Source: Blastomyces gilchristii SLH14081
Taxonomy: Eukaryota > Ascomycota > Eurotiomycetes > Onygenales > Ajellomycetaceae
NCBI RefSeq assembly: GCF_000003855.2
Contig: NW_003101682.1
Location: 7,455,314 to 7,519,313, forward strand
Length of the DNA: 64,000 nt
Reading direction: 5' to 3'
Shown: positions 33,857 to 43,995 of the stretch, piece by piece
How the letters are laid out: each line of letters begins with the position of its first letter
How positions within the stretch are numbered: position 1 is the first letter of the stretch
Made by a program: the position numbers and the translations under genes
The notes under the pieces: model-generated
Database searches by the model: none
Told to the model about the DNA's origin: nothing
The model's input: the letters and a program-made list of their open reading frames with translations, nothing else

Positions 33857-36485
33857 ATGGCGTTCAAATCCTTTTTGACGGCCGGAATGGCCGTGTCCTC
33901 TCTTTTGGCTTCGTCCACTTCCGCTTTTGACTTAAACTCCAAGACAAACCTTGCGGTGTACTATGTATGTTCTGGTTCTAGATTACGGTATTTTCAGTGA
34001 TGTTGACATTTATTCCAGGGTCAAGGTCCCTACCAACAGCGCTTGGCGCATTTCTGTCAGCAAACTTCGATGGACATCATCCCGATAGGATTCGTCCATA
34101 TCTTCCCGGAACAAGGCAAAGGTGGTTACCCAGGCTCGAATTTCGGGAACCAGTGCTCATCAGAGGTGTATTTGAACGAGGATGGTGTCCCAACGGAACT
34201 TCTTAAAGACTGCCGCCAGATTGCAGAGGACATTCCTATTTGCCAAGCTGCCGGAAAAAAGATCCTGCTTTCACTGGGTGGTGCGACCTCTAGGTATGAA
34301 CTCAATACCCTGCGATCCGCTCTTGATTTTTCCGATTTCCTCTGGGGTGCTTTCGGTCCCAAGACGGCTGCATGGGGTAATAAACCTCGTCCGTTGGGCG
34401 ATGTTGTTGTTGATGGGTTTGATTTCGACATAGAGCATAATGGCGATTATGGTAAGAGAGCCTTTCCCCCATATGTTGAACGGTTGTATCTGACCAGATA
34501 GGCTATGCTACAATGGTTGATCGGCTACGATATCGCTTCAAGGAGGACTCGAAGAGGAAATATTACATTTCCGCTGCACCGCAATGTCCCCCCGATGACA
34601 AACAGCTGGCAGTGCCAATTATGAAATCGTACTTCGATTTCATCTTTGTTCAGTTTTATAACACCTACTATTGCTCCGCGAGAAGCTGGGTCTCGAATCC
34701 TAGAACTTCTGCCTTCTCCTTCGATGACTGGGTGAAAGTCATTAAGCGCAGCCCCAACCCTTCTGCAAGAATCTATCTTGGCTTGTTAGCTAGCGTAACT
34801 GCTACTACTGCTAGTGACATATATTATCTCACACCGGAGGAGGTGAAGCCTCTTGCAAAAACATTTATGGATAAGTATCCGAAAACTTTGGTGGCATAAT
34901 GCTTTGGGAGGCAACACACTCTGAAAACAACCAAATCAATGGTAAGAGCTACGCGGATCACATGAAGAGGGTCTTATACGAGCTCTCTCCCCCTCCTCCA
35001 ACAACATCGTCCACCAAAACCAGCACCTCGACTTCGTCTTACCCTGCCAGCTCCTCCGAAATCCCTTATCCTAGCACCACAGAGACCCCTTATCCTAGTA
35101 CCACAGAGACCCCTTATCCTAGCACTACGGAGACCCCGTCTCCTACCGAGACCGGGACGGCTTATCCCAGCACCACGGAGACCACTTCTCCTCCTGAAAC
35201 CGAGACGGTCTTCCCCACTGTCGATCCGACTGATACTGAGACCATTTACCCAACTGTCGACCCTACCGGCACTGAGACTGTGTATCCTACTGAAACTGTG
35301 TATCCTACCGAGACTGTCTATCCTAGTGAGACTGTTTATCCTACCATTGATCCTACCGGCACTGAGACTTTGTATCCTACTGAGACTGTCTATCCCACTG
35401 TCGACCCTACCGGCACTGAGACTCTGTATCCTACTGTTGATCCTACCAGCACTGAGACCATTTACCCAACTGTCGACCCTACCGGCACTGAGACTGTGTA
35501 TCCTACTGAAACTGTGTATCCTACCGAGACTGTCTATCCTAGTGAGACTGTTTATCCTACCATTGATCCTACCGGCACTGAGACTTTGTATCCTACTGAG
35601 ACTGTCTATCCCACTGTCGACCCTACCGGCACTGAAACTGTGTATCCTACTGAGACTCTCTATCCCACCGTTGACCCTACCGGCACTGAGACTGTCTATC
35701 CCACTGTCGACCCTACCGGCACTGGGACTGTCTATCCCACTGTCGACCCTACCGGCACTGGGACTCTCTATCCAACTGTCGACCCTACCGGCACTGAGAC
35801 TGTCTATCCTACTGTCGACCCTACGGGCACTGAGACTATCGACCCTACTGTCCACCCGACTGACACTGAGAGTGACTGCCCTGAAACACCCTACCCGACT
35901 GAGACCGTGTATCCAACTCTCACCGAGACAGTCTCCCCTACCGCCTATCCCACTGACGTCTACCCTACTGATACAGAGACGGCCTACCCTTCCGACACTG
36001 AGTCTGTATATCCTACACACACCTCAATCACCATCTCAAAATACCCCTCAGATCCAGCACCTACGACAATCACCACAGTAATCACTACCACCTACACCAC
36101 GGTTTGCCCGACGGGATATACCACAATCACAGCCACATACACTACAACGTACTGTCCAGGAACAGGGTGTGGCTCAACCTCGTCTAGTGTTGGGCCAACT
36201 GCACCACCGCCAGTTTCCCCCGGCTACCCTGCCGAAACCCCTCCGGCTGGCGGGTACCCTTCAACTTTCTCAACCGAACATTGTGGCGGAGACGGATGTC
36301 CGTCTCAGACTCCACCCGCTCCTTCAGGTCCAGCAGCCAGCTACCCAGGCGCCTCTGGATCAGGAGTCCACCCGACAAGCCCGTCACCACCAGACTACAT
36401 AGGAAGTGCTCCGGCAACATCCTTGAGCGGAAAGTGGCTCCTGACCTTAGCCGTTGGTGTCTGTGCTTTCTTCTTCAGCATGTAA
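33857..36485 (+). CDS. GPI-anchored GH18 endochitinase (class III, CTS1-like) with a single frameshift
   Basis: The protein would hydrolyse chitin beta-1,4 links in the cell wall during growth and separation. Exons are 33857-33964, 34019-34451 and 34502-36485. Order: signal peptide (residues 1-23, ending STSA), GH18 barrel with SLGG and the catalytic DGFDFDIE (canonical DGxDxDxE), PQCPPDD, VQFYN, a Pro/Thr/Ser-rich stalk of about 400 residues built from YPTVDPTGTET repeats, and a C-terminal hydrophobic GPI signal (LSGKWLLTLAVGVCAFFF). At 34882-34885 the reading frame slips: it runs into TAA at 34897, while GGIMLWEA, the expected end of the barrel, is in the next frame. One missing A in the run AAAA would explain this. 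The rest is intact, so this is either a sequence error or a very recent mutation. Confidence 0.9.
35205..35880 (+). repeat. Coding minisatellite of the chitinase stalk
   Basis: Units of 15 to 36 bp encode YPTE-TV and YPTVDPTGTET-type repeats. A higher-order 216-bp duplication is visible: the sequence beginning ACCATTTACCCAAC at 35241 returns at 35457 and stays identical for about 175 bp. This indicates recent expansion and likely length polymorphism between strains. Confidence 0.93.
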
Positions 36486-38455
36486 TTATTTGTCCTTCGG
36501 ACTTTTACTTCGTTTCTCTTTTCTTAAGTGTTGGTTTGCATGTCAGAAAGCTCTGACTCTGCAACGAGCATTGAAGATAGTTTTACATTTATATACACCT
36601 TTTTTGGACATGATGATGAACTTTGTGTAATTTTTCTCACTAGATTCGCCTGACATAATTTAACTGAAACTTTTCCATTTGTGTTGATAGTACGCTGCAA
36701 ACGTCTGGCTATTATCAAATTCCTTAAAGCTCACTCACTATCGTATCCCTTGCGAGTACAGTGATGCATCCACCTGGCTGACTCGACTAGGGTGGCCCTA
36801 ATTTTCATACGACCTTTATCCTGTAAAGAACAAGATAAAATCGCACACGAACTATACCACGAATTTTAGCGAAGGTGGCATGAGAAATCAAACATTTGAA
36901 ATAAGTATCTTTGAAAATACTAGTGAGGTAATATACCATAGAAGAATAAAAAGACAAGTGGAGAGGGTATATATGAGCGGAGATGAGATCAAGCTCAACG
37001 GGCATTCTCTTTTTTATCCCCTATCTACCTTTGCATCCTTTGCTAAACCTCCCACTTCTCAAAAATGGAATCTGAACACCAACAACATCCCTACTCTCTT
37101 CTTCAAGGATGAAAACAACCTTATCCACCCCCTGTCCACCGTACGTCAACAAGTCCGCCAGCTGCCATGAATCGCAGGTATCCACCAGCGCGCCTTGGGC
37201 AGGAAGATCTGACATCCTCTTGTTATCTTGGGGCACCGTACCGTACCCATAGCTCGCGCTGCTCTCCATCATTATTGTTATTCCATCATCTTGTTTTGCT
37301 TTATCCATTTGTGGCCTGCTTTCTTTCCCGTTCTGGCCTGGCTTCCTATGACTCTGTCACAGTTCTCAATATCAATATTTGTCATTTGTAGTAACTGCCT
37401 TGTGCAGGTAATGTACATTCACGTACATGTACATCCAATTTCTTGCATAATTGTAGAAGTAGGAACATTCTCCTCTAAGCACACCATCTCATTGTATAAG
37501 CTTAACCTTCTGTTGATCATTTCAAGGTGGGAAGTCGGCATATTACCAAAGAGAGGTGGGGAGAGAGATGACTGTTTTCTTTCCTACTGGGGCCCCTGCT
37601 CCTTGCGAATACCATCAAATCTTCCTTAAAAACCCAAGCAACGAAAGTTCTGTACATATCCGCAACTTACTGGCTGTTTCCAGACCTGATATGAACATGT
37701 ACATGCAAATAGTAGTTTCTAAGTTTCGAGACGCTTAGTGTTTCAACATACCCATCTCTTCAGGATCGATCTCCTTTCTTCCAGCTCATTGCAACAGGCA
37801 CATTTGGTATGGCTAGGGGGGTTACCGCGTTGATCATGCGCGCACCACGGACAGCCTGTGGGAGACAGGCCTATTTGAGCTGGACTGGATTGCGCCATCC
37901 TATATTCTTTGCAGAGATGATCCCCGGCTAGCTGGCAAGATGGGTACTGAAAGAATAGCCTACAAGCTTTGTTAGCCGGGAGACCTTGGAGGGGTGAAAG
38001 GGAACTGAGGAAGGTAGCTGATAGACATGTGGCGGGTTCAGTCTCAGCCTGGTGATTGGGACGGGTTGTTGAGCTTGGAGGGGAACGATAGACGTTAAGA
38101 GTTGGGTTTTCCCCCTACATGCATGTTTATCAATCAGGCGGGAAAATTGGGAAAGGAAGTGAAAACTTTTCCTCTCTGGGAATATAGCATGTGGAAGGGC
38201 AGATAATTATTCAATCTTGTGAATCTTCTTTATTTCTTAATTAAGTATATCTAAATTATATGTTATAACATTGAGCCCCATGTAATAGAGGACAACAAAC
38301 CTTTCCCAACCCTGTTTCCGTCCAGCCCAGTCAGGTTGTTCTAGCATTCCTTTTATTGGTAAAAAAAGTAAGAAAGAGCAGTTCGAGCTTATCAAGTAAG
38401 ATCCAACACATACACCCACACATTCAATACTCTCTTCTCATTGAATACTATCTCT
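36486..38455. other. Intergenic region between convergent chitinase and GPI2 genes
   Basis: The 1.97 kb between two convergently transcribed genes has no open frame with a recognisable domain. Short frames at 36880-37170 and 37228-37629 overlap antisense frames and lack conservation signs. It probably contains both 3' untranslated regions; nothing else can be supported. Confidence 0.45.
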
Positions 38456-40308
38456 TCAATCCCAATGCCTCCTCAGCACCGGCCTGGCCGGATCCCAAGG
38501 CCCGGCCACCACATTCTTATATTTCTGTAAACTGATCAACCACCAACTACAACCTCCCATAACCAGAGCGGTCGAAAAACACCCAACAAACATGCCCAGT
38601 ATTGCCGACATATACCCACCACGCAGCGTAATTCCCACTGCCGCACTGGCAATTACCACAAGTAAAACTGTGAGTATTACGTGACCCATCCAGGAGATCG
38701 CCCGCAGATGGCGACGAAAAACAGGAAATAGACCAAAGACTTCGATAGAGAATAGGGTCAGGCTGAACACGTGGGTGGTAGACTTCAGACGTGAGGCCAG
38801 CACCGTGGATGCCATGACGGCGGCATTTGTGGACAAGGAGGCCGGGAATTTTGCGGCCGTGGCACCACTCTCACTACTCGCCCCCGTGCCACTACCACCG
38901 CTGTTGCTACTGTAGTCGAAGAAGAAGATGTTGATTACCATGAGCCAGCAGCTCATGGCCCAGATGGAGTCGCTAGTTGTGGATTTTGTGAGGGATTTGA
39001 GGATCGGGCTGAGGCCGAGGAGGGCGCAGAAGATTAAGAGGGCAGATTTGGCTGTTTCGAGGCGTTGGCGGTTGCGCGGGGAGAGGGTAGCGGTATTATT
39101 GGTGGAGTGTAGAGACTGGTGGTATTGGTTTGAGGAATGGTAAGAGGGGAAATGAGCGGAACCGTTGCTTGGCGCTGAGGGCGATGTCGGGGAATTTGGA
39201 GAGTGGGATGAGTTCCCCGAATAAACGGAGCAGGCTGACGCGCTATTTGAGCGATTGCTAAGAGTGCTCAGGCCTGTACTGCGGCGTCGCAGCTGCCGGT
39301 AATCGAGGTTAGTTGTAGAGAGTTGTAAGCCAAGGCCGGGGACTTGGTTCTCCTTCTGGTTCCTCTCACAGTGACCAGCTTTGGCAGAGTTGGTAGATGA
39401 ACCAGATACAGATGCAGCATCACCTCCCGCTACATCTCCCATTAATGACAGTCGAGCTTCTTCTTCTTGTTCCTTCCCAACCCAAAAATCCCATAGCACC
39501 CAGCCTAAAATTGTACATATACTTCCCCATCCCACCACCGAGACGGGACTAATTCGCTCCTGGAAAATGCCGCTGAAGCAACAGGCGAATATGACGACAG
39601 AGCAGACATGCTGCACAATGACAGTTGAATCCGCGACCAACGGCCAGAAATCATAGGGCCGGAGACGGGGATTGCGCTGGAGATGGTCAAGAAATGTTTC
39701 AGTATCCGTATAATTATCCGGATCTAGAACACAAGAACAAAGCATGATGAAAAATATTAGCTTCCGACAATTGACTGTATCACAACGAGCACGATGGTAG
39801 AGAGAAACGTACACGACTGTTTAACCCACAATAACTTCTTCCACGCGCCCTTCGACCTCCTCCGACTCGATCCCAGTCTTCTCCTCGCTTCCTTCACCCG
39901 TCGCGGTTCAGCCACTGGTACCGCGGGAGGAGGCCTTAATGCTGCAACTGCCGCAGGCAGACGGAGATTTGCAGCGTGATTATTCGCGACATGAGGACGG
40001 AATCGTGGAGGAGAGTGTGCGTAGTAAGCATCTTCAGGCGCGAGCCGGTTTGGGTCTGTCAGAACGCGTCTGGGCGGGGGGGGTTTGAGGCCAGCACGAT
40101 TTGGATGTGTTTCGACAGGGACTGGAGGAGGGATTGGAGCTGGAGAAGGCGCAGGCGCAGGCGTAGGTCGTGATGTTGCAGTTGTTCCTGACTCTGGTGC
40201 TGCTCCCGCTACCTCTCCTGATGGTGGTTCAGTAGATATGGCTGCTGTCACAGGTGGAGAAGGGGGAGAGGGTGAGGGAGCGGAAGGAAGGGAGCCTTGG
40301 GTAGCCAT
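38456..40308 (-). CDS. GPI2: GPI2 / PIG-C subunit of the GPI-GlcNAc transferase complex
   Basis: GPI2 is a membrane subunit of the ER complex that adds GlcNAc to phosphatidylinositol, the first step of GPI-anchor synthesis. Two exons, 40308-39813 and 39723-38456, join in frame (GTACGT donor) to 587 aa. A Pro/Ala-rich, low-complexity N-terminus (about 130 residues) is followed by the conserved entry KKLLWVKQSYPDNYTD, then RPYDFWPLVADSTVIVQH, membrane segments, a Ser/Asn-rich insertion of about 130 residues, then SALLIFCALLGLSPILKSLT, DSIWAMSCWLM, SLNAA-like LSTNAAVMASTVLASRL and a hydrophobic C-terminus. The N-terminal extension and insertion make it longer than the yeast protein, as is usual in filamentous fungi. 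It shares a GPI theme with the neighbouring GPI-anchored chitinase, but this is probably coincidence. Confidence 0.92.
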
Positions 40309-40986
40309 GTGAGAGCAATTTTGATCATTGTAAGGCCATTGTATACTGGCGCATGTAGCGCGAGATGGAATCGGAGCTTTCTGCTGTTAGAGAAGAGCTA
40401 GATTTTTCTGCGCTGTCGCTATTCTTATCTTTGCATATGGAACTTGAGGTTGCGGATAGAAGATAGAAGAGAACGGCCGAAAACCGAGATTAGTCATATA
40501 TTACCAAGCAGCAATCTATCACGTGGTGATAAGCTTGGCCCCGGCGCTGGGAGGACAAAAAATGTAAAAAGGTAAAATGTCATTGCGAACAACTGAGAGA
40601 CATTCCTCTAATTAACAGGGCGCATGCAGCTCATGTCCAAAAAGCGCCCATGCATCTACTGAGATAGGTATATGTTTATGCATGTTCCACAAATAAACGA
40701 AAGAAAAGGAGAACCAAAGAAAGCGTCAGGACAATGCAGAACACCAAAAATTGCAAGGTATAATAATGCGCGATCCGGCAACATAACATAAGTGTCTAGT
40801 AAAGCAGTGTAGCACTGGAAGAGCTTGCCACTCCAGGAGAGGGATCGTGGAGGTGAACACGGCAAGCCGTTGAGCGGTAACACCAAAGGTAGAGGAAGCG
40901 CGCGCGAACATGCTGTAATACAAAACCATCAATGATAAGCGGACGCATGGTAATACATTGTGCGACGGAGGTTGTGGTAGCTGGCT
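40309..40986. other. Intergenic: GPI2 promoter and pantothenate kinase 3' region
   Basis: Both flanking genes read on the minus strand, so this 678-bp gap holds the 3' end of the kinase gene and the promoter of GPI2. Minus-strand frames 40656-40932 have no recognisable domain. Confidence 0.6.
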
Positions 40987-41392
40987 TTACGACACCCCAA
41001 ACTCCCGGTCTTCATTAGTAGCACACCGACGCAAATTCTCCCTGCAGCCAGCATATCGAGAAACAACCGCGTCCTCCAGGCTTTTTCTGCGTCCCCAGGT
41101 CTCGGGCTTCCTTTTGAGGAAAGCACCAACAGCACCAAGGTATCCTTCATGGCGCAAGAAATATGCCTCTTTCTCTCCGTTCGACCAAAATCTAATGGCG
41201 TAGGAGAGCGTGTTCATTGTTTGGCGGTGGCCACGGATAAAGGATCCGCCAAAGTAGATGTGTTTTATTTTGTGTTTTTCGGATTGAAGGTAAGCGATTT
41301 GGCCGATGTTGTTACTAAACGTGGGGTAAAATTCCGAATTAATAAAAGCTTTCCCTAGAGGGCTAGTAAAAAAAAGAATAGAAAGAAAAATG

Positions 41393-41429
<37 letters not shown>

Positions 41430-42785
41430 CCGATGTCAGATGAAGGATATGCATACCTTATGGCGTACAACAAGCTTCGACTCATATCCTCATGGCTGAC
41501 TGCGAGGCGTCTGTATCCGAATCGCTTTCAGGATGTGACGGGCCCTCTCCAGCCTCAGCATGCCGCTCGGCCAGCCTCTTCATCTTAAACACCTTTCCAA
41601 AAGTGCTAGCAATAGTTGTAGCCTTCAATCCAATCTTGCTATAATCCGTGCCATAGATATCTCCGACGAGTAGGTCTACGCCACTGTTGTCGCCTCTGTC
41701 AGCCATGGCCAGCATGTCGTCGAAAGTCCGCGATCCAGTGAGCAAAGACATTATGCCCCAAAACGTGCCGCCACCCAGAGAAGTTCCTCCCACACGCTGG
41801 AACTGCCGTGGTCCTGAGACTTTCACCATTGACACTCCAGAGCCGATATTCACAAGTAAGTACGGGTAGACATCCGGTCGAGGTTCTACGAACTCTGTTG
41901 GAAGGGTCTCGCTGTAGGCGAACACTTCGTTCGGGATCTCGGTAATGAACCAGTCCAGCCCTAACGAAATCACATTTGTTACATTATCATCCTACAATGA
42001 ATAGATCGTGCATACGTAGCGGATAGCAGAAGGAAAGATCAAAAGCCCATACCAATAATCAAACACTCCATCTCATCTTCCCGAAGCACATTAATCCCCA
42101 AGGATTCTTTAATATGGTCGTAGTACTTGAAAGCACCACCGCCAGTGGCCATGACGCAGAGCTCACCGGGGGAAGTGGCATAGTTTCTCTCGTGGCGTTC
42201 TTTCAGCTCCCTTATGAACTCAATACATAGATCGATCCGCTCGGTCTCGAAGTTAATAAAATTCAAGCGTCCTCCGTTGTCTGGTGATCCGATCTCTTTA
42301 GAGAAATAGACCAGTTTCGCTAAGGACCCTCCGATCTGCAAAGGAAGCGAGTTAGCTCACGGATACGAAGACCTAGATAGATAGCAACTTGGATTGGTAT
42401 TTTGTGTAGGGATTTTTGTTCAATTTCATTTTTTGAAAAACTGGGTAATTAATAAAGTGCGGGGGAGGGCAGGGGAAAAAAAAATAAAAAATAAAAAATA
42501 ACATACATCGACGGCAACATGACTCACGACGGCCGTATGGTGAGGCAAACGAATATCTTTGCGTTCATAGTGAACACCATCCTTTGGCGTGCCATTAGGC
42601 GGAGACGGGGATTCGTCTTCCTCTTCGACAATGAAAGCACCCTTGACGTTTATCTTCACGGAACCCGGGTTTGTCATTGCCTCCTCAATGCGTCCAGCGA
42701 AGCCGCGATCTTCGGAGTGCGACTTGCGATGCCTGAGGCGGGCGGCAGCAGTGGCCTCGGTGAGAGATCTTCTGGCACTACGCAT
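40987..42785 (-). CDS. Pantothenate kinase (eukaryotic type II, fumble family) with a single frameshift
   Basis: The enzyme phosphorylates pantothenate with ATP, the first step of CoA synthesis. Exons are 42785-42507, 42335-42053, 41960-41457 and 41314-40987; all junctions are GT-AG. Conserved parts are [15 protein letters not shown] (nucleotide-binding start), [70 protein letters not shown], then [24 protein letters not shown] and [15 protein letters not shown]. In exon 3, at about 41490-41520, the frame of [10 protein letters not shown] runs into a stop, while the expected [13 protein letters not shown] lies one base over. One missing base restores a 464-aa frame exactly. I tested a small intron here and it does not repair the frame. 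The kinase is expected to be essential, so sequence error is likely. Intron 3 contains a 34-base A run on the plus strand. Confidence 0.9.
41393..41426. repeat. Poly(A/T) run of 34 in pantothenate kinase intron 3
   Basis: This reads as poly(T) on the gene strand and lies in the intron joining the ISNNIGQ coding parts, about 30 bp from the exon 3 donor. Homopolymers of this length are error-prone, which is relevant to the nearby frameshift. Confidence 0.95.
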
Positions 42786-43995
42786 GGCGGCGCAAAGTCA
42801 GGCGTGGGAGTGTTTGGTCGCATTTGATGGTCATTATAATAAAGAATTTCAACAAGCCTGGGAGGGGGGTTTTTTGAGTGTTGAGGTTTTTTTTGCGGTC
42901 GCCGTGCCCACGCTTACCGCGTATATCTCCTTCTGGCCGGGAGTTCATGGATGGCGCCGAGGAAATGGGGGTCGAGGGCGGACGGGCGCCGAGGATGACG
43001 TCGAAAAACCGGGGCAATCGGTGATACAAGACAAGGAAGAATGGCATCGCGCGATATAAAAATCGAATTGAGGAGAATGTTGGATATTCTTGGGTGGTGA
43101 TGGCTGTCAACCGCTGCCGATGTTTCTCCAGCATGCATTTCTCAGCCCAGACGAACCCCCGATTGGCGGCTGGGCACAAGCCAAGCGGAAACAGACCAAC
43201 AGCGCCTTAAATATAAAATTGATATTAATAAGATATTATTTAACTAGCATTCTAAGCATTCGCTTTTATTATTACCGATTTTATTCTCTAAATATAACTA
43301 TATATACCGCGCGTGTTGATCGTGCGTCTACTCCGTACAGCTAGGGATAATGTTGGTCTGGACTCAACCAAGGGGAGGCGACATAGAACGGTTCGATCCA
43401 CAAAATATCTTTCTTCTGTCTGCGTCTGCTGTTTCCGGGAATATCAAATGCTGATGATATTCGCCTATTCTCTGGTTTGCTCTTACTCTTCTTTTTTCCA
43501 AACTGCAAAACATCCTCTCCGTCGTGGCTGCTGTCTGGACATCCATGGCAGTGACGCGCGATCATGGCTGCACAAGAAAGACCGCTCGAGGGTGTTGATA
43601 ATGAATATTTTGCAACCTTGGGTGAGAGAATTGTTAGTAAATGAAATCAGACGTGATCATACATATTCGTATACAGTACATCACAGTGAATCTTGTGCTA
43701 TCGATTCTGGTATACCACAGTTGCGGTTGCTGCCATCTGTCTTGTTCATCATTTTACAATCACAGGGGCATTTATTCCCCCCCAAAAACAAGACATTATC
43801 TGCCGTAGATGCCTTCCAGGACATCGCAGTTTATCCATGGGAACTGCATGTCTCGATCTCGATCTCGATATTTAGTCTGAACGCGGTTTCTGGTTGCTTC
43901 GCTATCTTTACCGAATCACTCTCCAGTCCTTTGGTTATTATTCTTCAAACCATTACCATCAGCCTATCCGAGTCATCTACTCACCTCCCTCGAAG
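42786..43995. other. Divergent intergenic/promoter region
   Basis: This lies between the starts of the kinase (minus) and oxidase (plus) genes and so contains both promoters. A short AT-rich segment lies at 43205-43310. The plus frame 43313-43999 (228 codons) overlaps antisense frames, has no domain and would end at the oxidase start, so I treat it as non-coding. Confidence 0.5.

Noticed and set aside
35205..35880. Direct repeats resembling a CRISPR array
   Set aside because: Repeats are contiguous and coding, with no unique spacers, in a eukaryotic gene.
34974..36020. Long 348-codon minus-strand open frame and a 251-codon plus-strand frame (35326-36081)
   Set aside because: Both are shadow frames of the chitinase stalk minisatellite; the repeat period is a multiple of three, so all frames stay open.
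41480..41600. A small intron explaining the kinase frame change
   Set aside because: The candidate GT-AG pairs either keep the wrong frame or are only 40 bp long and still lead to a stop.
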